Assembly (NCBI RefSeq): GCF_030272615.1
Contig: NC_081413.1
Span: forward strand, 444,811,038-444,875,037
Length of the DNA stretch: 64,000 nt
Direction of reading: 5' to 3'
Source of the DNA: Cryptomeria japonica
Lineage: Eukaryota; Streptophyta; Pinopsida; Cupressales; Cupressaceae
Shown here one piece after another: positions 11,337 through 22,882 of this stretch. Made by a program: the position numbers and the translations under genes. The notes under the pieces are model-generated. The model did no database searches, was not told the origin of the DNA, and saw only the letters and a list, made by a program, of their open reading frames with translations. Positions within the stretch are counted from its first letter, which is position 1. Each line of letters opens with the position of its first letter.

Positions 11337-12447
11337 TTACTTTGACATTGGCGCTCTCCATAATTCTTTGCAATCTTTTTTTATAACATCAATATGCTTT
11401 ACTTTCATTAGAATAACCAAGAAATATTCCTTCATCACATCTAGGATCAAACTTTCTAATGGAATCATAGCATTTACTACCAAATATTCTAAAATACTTG
11501 ACTGTAGGTGTATGGCCAACCATAACTCATAAGGTGTTATACCGGTGTCTCCTTTGATATGAACTCTATTGAATGTGTATACCATTGTGCTAACAGCTTC
11601 TCTCCAATAGATATGAGGCAGATTAGCTTCCATCATCATGGTTCTAGCAACATCCAAGATAGTTATGTTCTTTCTTTCCACAACACCATTCTGCTGAGGT
11701 GTTTGGGGTGCAAACAATTGTCTCTTTATCCCATTCTTTTCACAATAGTTGTTAAATTCACCGGATGTGAATTCTCCACCCTGATCTGACCTTAAGCATT
11801 TAATCTTCAATCCTATCTCTATCTCAACTTTAGCTTTAAATATTTTAAACTTTTCAAATGCTTCAAATTTATCCCTTAGAAAGTAACCCACATCATTCTA
11901 GAATAGTCATCAATGATTAGCATGAAATATCTATCACCCTGAAAACTTTTTATTCTAGCTAGAGCACACAAATAAGTATGAATAAGATAAAGAACATCAG
12001 TAGATTTGTCTTGTATACTCTTGAAAGAGGTTTTGACTTTCCTATTTGACATTCCCTACATACCGGATTATAGGGATTCACAATATTAGGTATATCTGTA
12101 ACAATCTTAGTTGAACTGATCTTTACAATTCAATCAAAATTCGCATGACACAACCTCTTATGCCATAGCCAACTCTCATCAATCTATGCAATCAAACATG
12201 TCTTCTCAATGGAGTTCAGATGAAATATGTTACCTTTAGTCTTACTACCGGTTGCAATCTCCAATCCATATTTGTTGATAATCTTACATTTTCCATCCTT
12301 AAATTGTAATTGAAATCCCTTATCCATCAACTGTCATACACTCAAAAGATTATGCCTTAAACCTTCAACATAATAAACATTACCAGTGTTATGCTTACCA
12401 TCCAATGGTATAGTTCCTCTTCCCTTGATCATGCAAGCTTTCTTATC
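11337..12447 (-). pseudogene. Element A integrase, broken
   Basis: This is the copia integrase, which would insert the DNA copy into the chromosome. The N-terminal zinc-binding part is visible near 12100-12190 (LWHKRLCHANFD, then VCRECQIGK). The catalytic core keeps CLRSDQGGEFTSGEF with the second Asp, and PQQNGVVERKN with the catalytic Glu (11660-11800). The region with the first Asp, around 11880-11960, is frame-shifted. The C-terminal part has YTFNRVHIKG and TPYELW. Several stops and frame changes interrupt it. It lies between protease and reverse transcriptase, the Ty1/copia order. Confidence 0.85.
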
Positions 12448-13550
12448 TCAAAATCTAACCAGACCACCATCAAATTCTTGAAAAGATTGAAACTTCCTTT
12501 TACCTCCCATCATATGATGTGAACATCCACTGTCTATCACCCATTCATCCTTGTCTTCAATTTTAGCAGCAAGGGCCTTCTCATTATTTTGAATGACAGG
12601 TTTTGAAACATCTTCCTTGAAAGGCAAAGATAAACATTCCTTTCCATTGTCGGATGCACTAGCTGAATCTTGTGTTGGTTCATCATCAGAATCAATCACA
12701 CCTTCTTCATCCGCATAGTAGCATGATTTATCTTTGTTTCTCCTATACTTATGCTTGTTATGATAATCATGGTCAGGCTTAAAATATCTTCTATCTCTTT
12801 CTTCAAATCTTGGATTCCTTTCAGGACATCTAGATTCAAAATGACCTATCTTATTACATGCAAAACATTTAAAAGGTGATTTTCCTTCATACTTACTTCC
12901 TGTAGGACCTTTAGGTAGTCTTCTAGAAAATAGGGCTTCAAGTTGCTCAAACTCTTTATCTTCTTTCTTCATTTCCTTTAGTTCCTTAGCTCATTAATTG
13001 AAGTAGCCATCATCTTATAAGCCACTGGAAAAGCTCGCAATAATTTAGAAACAATCTCATCTTTGCACTGAGATCCACGACAACACTGAATTCCCATGAC
13101 AATTTCATTCTTTCTATAAAAGCAGTAATCCTTTCATCTTCTTCCATCTTCTGGTTCTCATACCTTACCTGGTAACCCATCAAGTTTAGCAATTTTAATA
13201 GTAGGGTCACCTTCATTCAAAGTCTCCAATTTATCCCATATAGTTTGTGTTGTTGATTTGTCAGTTAGTCCCATAACTTGTTGATCAAAAAGTCCACACA
13301 AAAGGGCTTCTCTAGCTCTACTATCATTTTCAATGTCCTTATCCAAGCCTGCCGGAGGAGGATTGTTAGATGCTGGATTATGAGGAGTATATCCTTTCTC
13401 AATGATCTCCCAAATCTCCTTGCCAAGACATATCAGATGAGTCTCCATCTAAATCTTCCATACGCTATAATTTGTTCCATCAAGCCTAGGAATTTCTCTC
13501 CGGAAAATAGCTACAAATGAACTTGATGGACTTGAACTATTAGATGCTAT
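12448..13550 (-). pseudogene. Element A gag and protease, broken
   Basis: On the minus strand the Gag N-terminus reads PRLDGTNYSVWKI then METHLICLGKEIWEI, with one stop between them. The start codon position (13548-13550) reads ATA where related element H has ATG, so the start looks lost. IWDKLETLNEGDP is shared with H. One zinc knuckle, CFACNKIGHFESRC, lies near 12830-12880. The aspartic protease active site WVIDSGCSHHM, near 12510-12545, keeps its Asp-Ser-Gly. Frameshifts separate 13158-13448, 13010-13216 and 12448-12972. The protein would form the particle and process the polyprotein. Confidence 0.85.
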
Positions 13551-13591
13551 AGGATCTTCCTCAAGTGGTTAAGCTTCAAAAAATTGGACCA

Positions 13592-13604
13592 GGCTCTGAT
13601 ACCA
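13592..13604 (-). promoter_or_regulatory. Primer-binding site of element A
   Basis: The minus strand reads TGGTATCAGAGCC, the initiator-methionine tRNA type of primer site used by many plant copia elements. It lies five bases inside the LTR end and would prime minus-strand DNA synthesis. The same core occurs in C and H, and with one change in D. Confidence 0.85.
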
Positions 13605-13609
13605 ATTTT

Positions 13610-14818
13610 TGGACAACTTAGATAACCGGTGGACAATCAAGAGGGGGGGTGAATCACTTGTCAACAAATTATAGAACTTTAAGCATTAAAACCTTTTTAC
13701 CGAAATACATAAACCAAATACCAGAATATCAGATATAGTTGTTAAGAAGAAATATATGTCATATATCATTTACCAAGCATCCATGAAATATAACACCAAG
13801 ATTTGTACATGGATAAACCACGGTGGGAAGCCTACCCATAGTCAGATAATACTTCCGTAGTAAGTATGTGATTACAAAAGAGGGGCCTGCACATGCAAGA
13901 AGGTCAACATCCTAGACCGCACTGCTCATCACTAAAGGAGCCTCACTAACTACAATGAAATCCAGAATACAATCCGAAAAGAAGAGTGAACTGCAAGAAT
14001 AACATCTCTTATGCCTGAGTACAATTCTAGTTAATCTCAATACCAGAGGTCTTAAACCTCTTTTACAAACCCAATTCAATCACTTATGATTGATCAAAAC
14101 CTATGCATATGATTACAACATTATTCACACATAGATAATCATATTTATTCCATAACCCATGATCTAAAAAGAGATCTTACATCATATTTATAGAACCTTG
14201 GGACCTAAACAATTAGGTCGACCACCTAAAAGATAATACAATAAGTTTATAACATAAATCCACAAACCAATGATAAACCGAGTTGTCCTAAGACCGAAAC
14301 AATATAATCCAGTCAATCAATCCAACTGGTAATGCATCAGGATCATCCACCAACATGTTACATAGAATGGTCCATAACCTAGCAAAATAAGACCAGACCC
14401 AAAATAGGTCACCATAAACCAAATCCACCACCACCGATCATTAGTAGCACAAACAAGATAACCAAAAACATCCCAAAAACCATCTAGAATCCCCACCAAC
14501 ACCACTTATCAAATGCATCAGAATATCTTCAACAAAGCTCTGTCGGTAAAACCCTTACCAATGACCAAAAGGCTTAATAAAGAAAATGATAGCTTCTAAG
14601 TCATCAAATCCTGAACCAACTAATCATGATATGCATCTTAATAGCATGAATGACGGATCCAAATCAATTCCACAAACCAAAGCAAACCGGGATCATATTG
14701 GATAAATATCATAATCCAACCACTCTATAGGGACCTACTGAAAGCCGATAAACAACTGGTGTTGCCATCAATGACAAAACATCAATGCAACACAATCAAT
14801 TACTCTAATTTACAAACA
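13610..14818 (-). repeat. 5' LTR of element A
   Basis: This is a 1,209-base LTR on the minus strand, starting TGTTTGTAAATTAG at 14818 and ending CA at 13610. It has a TATA-like box (CATATTTATAG on the plus strand, about 14183) and, close downstream in transcription sense, the inverted repeat GATCT-AAAAAG-AGATC at 14161-14176. The C-rich block near its 3' end is seen as a G run near 13645. It carries the promoter of the element. Confidence 0.85.
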
Positions 14819-15307
14819 TATTCTATATTATCTTTCTTCTTGATTTGACATCCAATATCTTTGAATTCTTGAGCTATGTTTGCTATCATTTGGTTACAAT
14901 ATTTGAGCAACTTGCTCTATTATTTGATGTTTTGTTTGAGAAAAGAATCTTTCCATTTGAAACTTTTTTTCCAACTTATACATTGAGTATCATTGGTATT
15001 GCAAAAAATGTTCTTCATTACAAATTTGTCCTTACCCATTTCAATGATATCTTCAAGTTCATGTCGTGTTTTGTAGCCACACAACTGGATATTTATTTGT
15101 GTTTAAAATTTTAGTAGTGATGCCATTGCATGTTGCAATAAAGTTGCCATACACTTCCCTCATATTTACAAAAAATGGTGTTCCTTTGGCTTTCACCCCT
15201 TTGATCTACCCTTAAGTAGTTCTACCAAAGAAACTGTCATTTTGTATTGTACTTATCATTTCTTTTTCTGCATCAGAGTTAGGGTCAAAAGAGATAATAG
15301 AGGAAAT
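14819..15307 (-). other. Unidentified coding-like remnant, right of A and left of C
   Basis: The minus strand reads protein-like in pieces, for example KGVKAKGTPFFVNMREVYGN near 15150-15210 and, in another frame, HELEDIIEMGKDKFVMKN near 15000-15060. Stops and a frame change break it. I do not recognise the family. It appears to continue at 22883, on the other side of element C. It may be a fragment of an old host gene or another transposon. Confidence 0.35.
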
Positions 15308-16794
15308 TGTTGGCATTACATTAAGTTTGTTGATATTGAGAAGGTTGTTGGAGATTGATGATATAATTGATAAAGGATGATTACTGTCTTAATAATATCA
15401 TTTTGTCATTGATGTCAAGCAATTGATTTTCTGATTCAGTATGATGTTGCCATATCTTAAAGAGTATGTTTCGATGAGTATAAAGATGTCGGTAAGTGAC
15501 ACAGAAAGAATGTGAAAATGAAGGGGAGTAATAAGTTATTCAATGGGCAACTATTACTGAGTTAGACAGTGATGAGATTATGTTATTTTGATTGTTTTGA
15601 TATCCTATATATGTGTATTCGAAGACTAAATATGAAGGAGAAAATATTTCATGCATCAGAATGAGCAAAGGTTTGATACTGTTCTATTTTACCAAGCAAT
15701 GAGCTAGTCCGCAAACACCAAGGTTATTAGTGTTGGTGAAAGAAGGAAGAATGTCTACCGAGTAAAGTTTTGTATTTACCGAGTATCAACCAAGCAGTAA
15801 CAAAATGCATTGGATAAATAAATACATTATTAAATGAAGGATGGTAATGAGCTAGAGATTTATAGAAGATTGGAATGTCGTGCAAGAAGTTTGTTAAGGA
15901 TCAATGACAATGAAAATTCAAGAGTTAGATCTACAGCAAAGATTGAATGGTCATAACCAAGCACAAGTACCAGGGAAGGTATACAAGTTTCAAGGCAAGA
16001 TAAAACATTTCTTCAATTCGAAGGATTCAATGAACCTGGTCAAGTTTGAAGATCTGATGGCTAAGATTAATCATAGGAAATGTGATTAAGCAAATTAAGT
16101 GGTTTGGAATTGCTTATAAATAAGGAAAAGTTGATGAACAAAGAATGTAGACAAATAGAAGAGTAGTGATGTTACTGAAGTGATTAATGAGTACAGAATA
16201 TTGAAGATCAGATTGAAGAATAGATTCAGAAGCCTAGCAAGGAGGAAGATAAGTCTTATGACAAGATTATTTGAGCACATAGAGTTTGCTTTAACATTTT
16301 AGATGTGAAGTTGCAGATATATTTTATTACTGTTATTTATTTTTGTAAGTGACGGGAAATCTCTTAACCGAGTGGACCTAACAGTCTTATTTGTAAATAG
16401 CAAGCTAACATTCTAAATGAGTGTTTGAAATCCTTTGACAAGGTCACTTCTAACAAAGTGCAAGATTATGATACATCTGAGGGAAATCCTTTGACCGGGT
16501 CACATCTAGCAATGTGTTTATGTCATCTTTAATAGGATTGGCTTTTAACTGAGCATACTCTAGAGGAGTATATTTTCTTAGTGGGTCCGAAATCCCATAG
16601 TGGTTTTTCCCTATTTGGGTTTCCACGTTAAATCTGGTGTTATATGTGTTTTGTTTTTTCAAGTTTATCAGTTTATGAGTTTGAATGATTTACAATCATA
16701 GTTTCATATCAAGTAAGTTCTACCAAGGTTGAATCTAGATAGATCATTGAATTGTGAGTTTATCTGATTCACCCCCCCTCTCATCTAACTAACA
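15308..16794 (+). repeat. 5' LTR of element C
   Basis: This 1,487-base LTR starts TGTTGGCATTACATTAAG and ends CTAACTAACA. A good TATA box (TATAAATA) lies at 16115-16122, implying transcription from shortly downstream. The conserved blocks GGTTTTTCCCTATTTGGGTTT and a C run before TCTCATC lie near the 3' end. It is near-identical to 21391-22882. Confidence 0.93.
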
Positions 16795-16796
16795 AT

Positions 16797-16808
16797 TGGT
16801 ATCAGAGC
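16797..16808 (+). promoter_or_regulatory. Primer-binding site of element C
   Basis: TGGTATCAGAGC lies two bases after the LTR end. It is the initiator-Met tRNA type of primer site for minus-strand synthesis. Confidence 0.9.
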
Positions 16809-16856
16809 TTGGACTCCAAAAGAAAAGTTTAAAGGAACTTGAGGCAAGATCCAAAG

Positions 16857-19800
16857 ATGTATAAAAGGGATGCACCAAAGTTGAACAAGTCACGTTTCTC
16901 CACATGGCAGAAAAGGATGAAGCTGCACTTATCAGGAATTGGAGAATATGCAACATATTATCTGGAGAATGATTACACTGCACCTAGCACTTACCCGATG
17001 ACAATGGAAGAGATAAAGGCAAAGCAAGAACATATTCAAGCAATGATTGAAATAACATCAGCATTGACTGACTCAGAGTTTAATGATTTAGAAGGTTGTA
17101 ATGATGCCAAAGCTATGTGGAATAAGCTTATATCTGTGTATGGTGGTGATGAACATGTTCAAAGAGCAAAAGTAGACAGTCTAAGAGGACAACATGAATC
17201 CATGAGAATGAATGAAGGTGAGAACATAATCCAATACAATACAAGGTTAAAGGAAACTGTCAATCAAATCAAAGGAGCAGGAGGAACTATTGAAGAAAAG
17301 GATGTAACAAGTATGTTGCTGAGAACACTTCTACCTACTTATTCCATTTGAGTCTCTGAAATTAATGAATTAAGGTCTGTACCAAACATGCCAGTCTTTT
17401 TGGATGCTACTATGAGTAAGCTACATGCTTTTGAGTTGAGTAATTTTGATAACAGTGGGTCTTCGGTAAACAAAGTTGAATCTGCATTCAATTCTTTTCA
17501 TCTTGATGAATCTAATGATTACAATGATAGAATGTATAAGTATGCTGAAGGAAATCATAGTGGAGCAAGTGAGAGATTTCGCAAAAACATGTAAGAAGTA
17601 CACAAAATATATGAGGAAATCAGAAAGCAAGAAGAGTTTGAAGCATTATTGCCCAGAAGGTTATCGAGAGGCAAAGGTAAGTATAAAGGAAAGTTACCTT
17701 TGAAATGTTTTAACTATGATAAAATTGGACATATGGCTTAAAACTATCCTGACAAAGAATCTAGTGAAAAGAGAGAATATCGAGACAACAGACAGAAAAA
17801 CTACCAATACAGAGGGCACCAAGACCTCAGAAGGAGAGATAGAAAGACATGCCTAGTAGCTGATGAGGAATCCAATGATGATAAATATGATGGGACTGAG
17901 ACAAAGGAAGTTGTATATGTGGCTATTAAAGATGGATCAAATGAAGAAAGGTATGAAGAAAAATCCTTAATATCACACATAAATAACAATGATTCTTGGA
18001 TCATAGATCGTGGATGCTCACATCACATGACAGGTGATAAACACAAGTTTTTTAAATTAGAAGATTATGATGGAGGTTATGTAAGATTTGGTAATGATGC
18101 ACCATGTCCTGTGAAAGGTAAAGGATCTATCACACTTCTTGACAATGCTAAATGTGATGATGTATATTGGGTTGAAGGTTTGAAATACAATTTGTTGAGT
18201 GTAGCACAACTAAACAATACAGGATACTGAATAGAATTTCAGAAAGGAATTGTCAAAGTTCATGACAAACATGGAAAGTTGGCTGCTACTGGGACTCAAA
18301 CAAAAGGTAATACATTTCATCTTGACTCAACTCGGAACAATTGTCTATATGCAAAAATAGAAGACACTTGGTTATGGCATAAAAGGTTTTGTCATTTAAA
18401 TTTTGATAACCTGATCAAAATAAGTAAGAAGCACCGAGTAAGAGGTCTACCGAGCTTGGAAAAATCTGAGAATGCAATATGCCGAGGATGCCAGATGGGT
18501 ATGATGACAAAATCAAGCTTTACAAGTAAGTCTTACACTTATAAAGGAATTTTAGATCTTGTACACACTGATCTTTGTGGTCCTATGAAAGTTCAAAGCT
18601 ATTATGGTGATAAATACTTCATATTATTTGTGGATGATTACTCAAGGATGATGTCAGTTATGTTTTTAAAAGAGAAATCAGAAGCCTTTCAAATGTTCAA
18701 ATGGTATAAGGCAAGAGTTGAAAATGAAATAGGAAGACAGTTGAAATGTTTAAGATCTGATAGAGGAGGAGAGTTCATTTCAGATGAATTTAACTTATTT
18801 TACAATGATCATGGTATAAAGAGACAAGTGTTTGCACCGAGAACACCACAACAAAATGGGATAGCTGAAAGAAGAAACAGATCAATTATAGATTATGCCA
18901 GAACCTTGATGGTAGAAAAGAGAGTACCTCAAATATTTTGGAGAGAAGCAGTAAGCACTGCAGTTTACACCTTGAACCGACTACAACTGAAGAAAGGAAC
19001 TATGAAGACACCGTATGAAATCTGGTATGACAAGAAACCAAATGTAAGTTATTTTAAAATATTTGGAAGTAGATGTTATGTTCACAAAGATGATAGAAAT
19101 GTAAAATTTGATCAGAAAAGTGAGGAAGGAACATTTCTTGGTTATTCCTCTAGGAGTAAAGAATTTAAATGTCTAATCAAATCATCTAACAAAATAGTGG
19201 AAAGTGCAAATGTGAAAATTGATGAGTTTACAGAAAGGAATGATGAAGGAAACTCCAAAGAACCAAAAGATTATGAAGAGTTTGTATATGTACAACTGAG
19301 AAGTCTAGCCAACAAAGCTGATGAAGAAAATACTCAGTTATCGAGTGATGAAGAAGATCATACAAAGCCTACTGAGCATATATTAGCAAAATATGTCAAA
19401 AGAAATCATGCATCACGTCAGATTATAGGAGATAAGGATGATCCAGTGATGACAAGGAACAAACTGAGACAGAACACATGTCTGATATTTGAGTTTTAAC
19501 CGAGGATAGTAAAAGAGGCACTAAGAAATGAAGATTGGGTGAATGCTATGAGAAAAGAGATTGAAAAAATCAAGAAAAAGGAAACATGGACACTAGTCCC
19601 AAGACCAAAAGAGAAAAATGTAATTGGTACAAAGTGGATTTTCAGAAATAAGCTAAATGGAAAAGGTGAGGTCATTCGGAATAAAGCAAGGCTAGTTTGC
19701 AAAGGTTATGCTCAAGAAGAAGGAATAGACTATGGTGATACTTTTGCACATGTGGCAAGACTTTAAGGAGTGAGAACATCGTTGGCATATGTTGCTTACA

Positions 19801-21035
19801 AAAATTTCAAGGTATATCAAATGGATGTTAAATCTGCATTTTTGAATGGTGTATTAGAAGAAGAAGTTTACATTGAACAACCTGAAGGATTTATTGAAGA
19901 TAAGAATAAAGATTAGGTATGTAAGTTGAACAAAGATTTATATGGCCTAAAGCAAGCACCTAGTGCATGGTATGAAAGGTTGCACTTTTACTTAATCAAG
20001 ATTGGATTTATGAGGTCTAGTGAAAACAACAACATGTATATGAAGAATGATGTGATTAATGGAATACTGATTTCAGCCATATTTGTTGATGATATTATTT
20101 TTTGTGGTAATGATTCTTTATGCAAGAAATTTGGAAATGAAATGTGCAAAGAATTTGAGATGTCATTAATCAGTGAAATAAAGTATTTTATAGGTTTACA
20201 GATACTACAAATGAAAAATGGGATTTTCATTACTCAATCCAAGTATATAAAGGAAATCTTGAAGAAATTTGGAATGGATGATTCTAAACCTATAAGTACT
20301 CCTATGACTACTAATTGTAAACTATCAAAGAATGATGAATCTGCATCTGTTGATGAGACACTTTACCGATCTATGATTGGAAAGTTGCAATACGTAGTTC
20401 ACAATAGGCCTGATACAACACATGCAGTAGGTATAGCTGCAAGATTTTCTGCAGATCCCAAAGAAACCCATATGACAGCAATCAAGAGAATTTTCAAATA
20501 CTTGAGAGGCACTAAAGATTATGGTTTACTATATAAAAAGAGGAATGATTTTGACTTAAAAGTCTATACTGATGCTGATTGGGCAGGAAATATTGATGAC
20601 AGGAAAAGCACAAGTGGTGGAGCTTTCTTTTTGGGAGAAAGACTAGTGAGTTGACTTAGCAAGAAACAAGGATGCATTTCACAGTCAACACCTGAAGCTG
20701 AATATGTCACTACAACATTGAATTGTACCAATATAGCATGGATCAAACAACTATTGGAAGGTATGAATGAGACAGTTACTGAGCCAGTAACTATATTTTG
20801 TGATAATACAAGTGCTATTAACATTTCAAAGAATCTAGTAATGCACTCTAAGACAAAGCATATCTTTATAAAGTATCATTATCTAAGAGAAGAAGTTCAA
20901 GAAAAGAAAGTTGTGCTAGAGTATGTTAGCACAAAGGGACAAATAGCAGACATCTTCACAAAGCCACTACCAAGGGACACTTTTGAGTATCTCAGAAGTA
21001 AGTTAGGGGTCTTACCCCTATCTAGTACTCACTGA
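16857..21035 (+). pseudogene. Element C gag-pol polyprotein, one frame with eight nonsense codons
   Basis: From the ATG at 16857 the polyprotein can be followed in a single frame to 21035. The frame is broken by stops at 17349, 17592, 17739, 18228, 19497, 19764, 19914 and 20652, and I found no frameshift. Gag (about 16857-17930) has a degenerate knuckle CFNYDKIGHMA, in which two Cys are lost. The protease site is IIDRGCSHHM, with Arg replacing the Ser/Thr of Asp-Ser-Gly. Integrase (18370-19400) shows WHKRFCHLNFD, CRGCQMG, FVDDYSR, LRSDRGGEF and NGIAERRN, so its catalytic triad is present. Reverse transcriptase shows VYQMDVKSAFLNG and FVDDIIF. RNase H shows TDADWAGNIDDRKS, then DNTSAINISKN and ADIFTKPLP. 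The element is now inactive. Confidence 0.93.
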
Positions 21036-21390
21036 CAGAGTTCGGTGAAAACATCAATTCTATAACTCTACAGAATACTATTTGCGAGTTGATGCTGATT
21101 TACACACTTTAGAAGGTTGTCTAAAGTGGTGCAGGAAATAGTGAATGAAGACAAGATGCCCTAACTGAGACTATGATGATACATTTGCATATGTTTTAAC
21201 AACAAAGAAATTACTTCACAGGGGAAGTAATCATGAATTAGTTTTACTTTTGGCATTGTTGTCAAAGGGGGAGAAGACTAATGACAGGGGGAGAAGATTA
21301 CAGGAGAAGTTTACAGCTCAAGGATAACAACAGTTCAAATCAATTGGAATAAATCAAGTTGGTATTGCCATCAATGCCAAAGGGGGAGAT
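21036..21390 (+). promoter_or_regulatory. 3' noncoding region and polypurine tract of C
   Basis: There is no coding sequence. Three purine tracts are visible: AAAGGGGGAGAAG (21264-21276), ACAGGGGGAGAAG (21284-21296) and the true tract AAAGGGGGAGAT (21379-21390) next to the LTR. TTTGGCATTG (21249-21258) and CAATGCCAAA (21372-21381) are perfect 10-bp inverted repeats. TTGCCATCAATG (21365-21376) can alternatively pair with CATTGATGTCAA inside the LTR (21490-21501). Confidence 0.75.
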
Positions 21391-22882
21391 TGTTGGCATT
21401 ACATTAAGTTTGTTGATATTGAGAAGGTTGTCGGAGATTGATGATATAATTGATAAAGGATGATTACTGTCTTAATATTATTATTTTGTCATTGATGTCA
21501 AGCAATTGATTTTCTATTTCAGTATGATGTTGCCATATCTTAAAGAGTATGTTTTGATGAGTATAAAGATGTCGGTAAGTGACACAAAAAGAATGTGAAA
21601 ATGAAGGGGAGTAATAAGTTATTCAATGGGCAACTATTACCGAGTTAGACAGTGATGAGATTATGTTATTTTGATTGTTTTCATATCCTATATATGTGTA
21701 TTCGAAGATTGAATATGAAGGAGAAAAGATTTCATGCATCAGAATGAGCAAAGGTTTGTTACTGTTCTATTTTACCGAGCAAGGAGCTAGTCGGTAAACA
21801 CCAAGGTTATCAGTGTCGGTTAAAGAAGGAAGAATGTCTACCGAGTAAATTTTTGTATTTACTGAGTATCAACCGAGCATTAACAAAATGAATTGGATGA
21901 ATAAATACATTATTAAATGAAGGATGCCAATGAGTTGGAGATTTATAGAAGATTGGAATGTCGTGCAAGAAGTTTGTTAAGGATCAATGGAAATGAAAAT
22001 TAAAGAGTTGGATCTACAGCATAGATTGAACGGTGATAACCGAGCACAAGTACCAAGGAAGGTATGCAAGTTTGAAGGTATGATAAAACATTTTTCAGTT
22101 TGAAGGATTCAATGAACCTAGTCAAGTTTGAAGATCTGATGGCTAAGATTAATCATGGGAAATGTGATTAAGGAGATTAAGTAGTTTGGAATTGCTTATA
22201 AATAAGGAAAAGTTGATGAACAAAGAATGCAGGCAAATAGAAGAATAGTGATGCTGCAAAAGTGATTACTGAGTACAGAATATTGAAGATCAGATTGAAG
22301 AACAGATTGAGAAGCCCAGCAAGGAGGAAGATAAGTCTTATGACAAGATTATTTTGAGCACATAGAGTCTGCTTTAACATTTCAGATGTGAAGTTGCAGA
22401 TATATTTTATTATTGTTATTTATTTTTGTAAGTGATAGAAAATATCTTAACCGAGTGGACCTAACAGTCTTATTTGTAAATCCTCTAGCAAGGTAACATT
22501 CTGATTGAGTGTTTGAAATCCTTTGACAAGGTCACTTCTAACAAAGTGCAATATTCTGATAGATCTCTGGGAAATCCCTTGACCGGGCCATATCTAGTAA
22601 TGTGTTAATGTAATCTTTAACAGGATTGGCTTTTAACCGAGCATACTCTAGAAGAGTATATTTTCTTAGTGGGTCTGAAATCCCATTGTGGTTTTTCCCT
22701 ATTGGGGTTTCCACGTTAAATCCAGTGTTATATGTGTTTTTTTGTTTCAACTTTATCAGTTTATGAGTTTGAATGATTTACAGTCATCGTTGCATATCAA
22801 GTAAGTTCTACTAAGGTTGAATCTAGATAGATCATTGAATTGTGAGTTTATCTGATTCACCCCCCTTCTCATCTAACTAACA
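21391..22882 (+). repeat. 3' LTR of element C
   Basis: This 1,492-base copy of the 5' LTR starts TGTTGGCATT and ends CTAACTAACA. Differences from the 5' copy are mostly single substitutions, including several C/T changes in CG contexts such as ACCGAG/ACTGAG. Confidence 0.93.

Larger units (their letters stand above)
8127..14818 (-). mobile_element. Element A: degraded minus-strand Ty1/copia retrotransposon
   Basis: The order on the minus strand is LTR (13610-14818), primer site (13592-13604), gag-protease, integrase, reverse transcriptase, RNase H, 3' noncoding region, polypurine tract (9110-9122) and LTR (8127-9109, missing its last ~220 bases). Integrase before reverse transcriptase marks it as Ty1/copia. 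The missing LTR end partly reappears at 669-755, beyond element B. I could not find a convincing target-site duplication. Gag and LTR are closest to element H in this window. Confidence 0.85.
15308..22882 (+). mobile_element. Element C: full-length Ty1/copia retrotransposon
   Basis: A structurally complete 7,575-base element: 5' LTR 15308-16794, primer site 16797-16808, gag-pol 16857-21035, polypurine tract 21379-21390 and 3' LTR 21391-22882. The flanking pentamers are GAAAT (15303-15307) and GAACT (22883-22887), a target duplication with one mismatch. Comparing the first ~330 bases of the two LTRs by eye gives about 12 differences, so the insertion is not recent. The domain order gag-protease-integrase-RT-RNase H is that of Ty1/copia. 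Confidence 0.93.

Noticed and set aside
13592-13604. tRNA-like sequence that might be a tRNA gene
   Set aside because: Only the short segment complementary to a tRNA 3' end is present next to the LTR. There is no cloverleaf; it is a primer-binding site. The same holds for the other primer sites.
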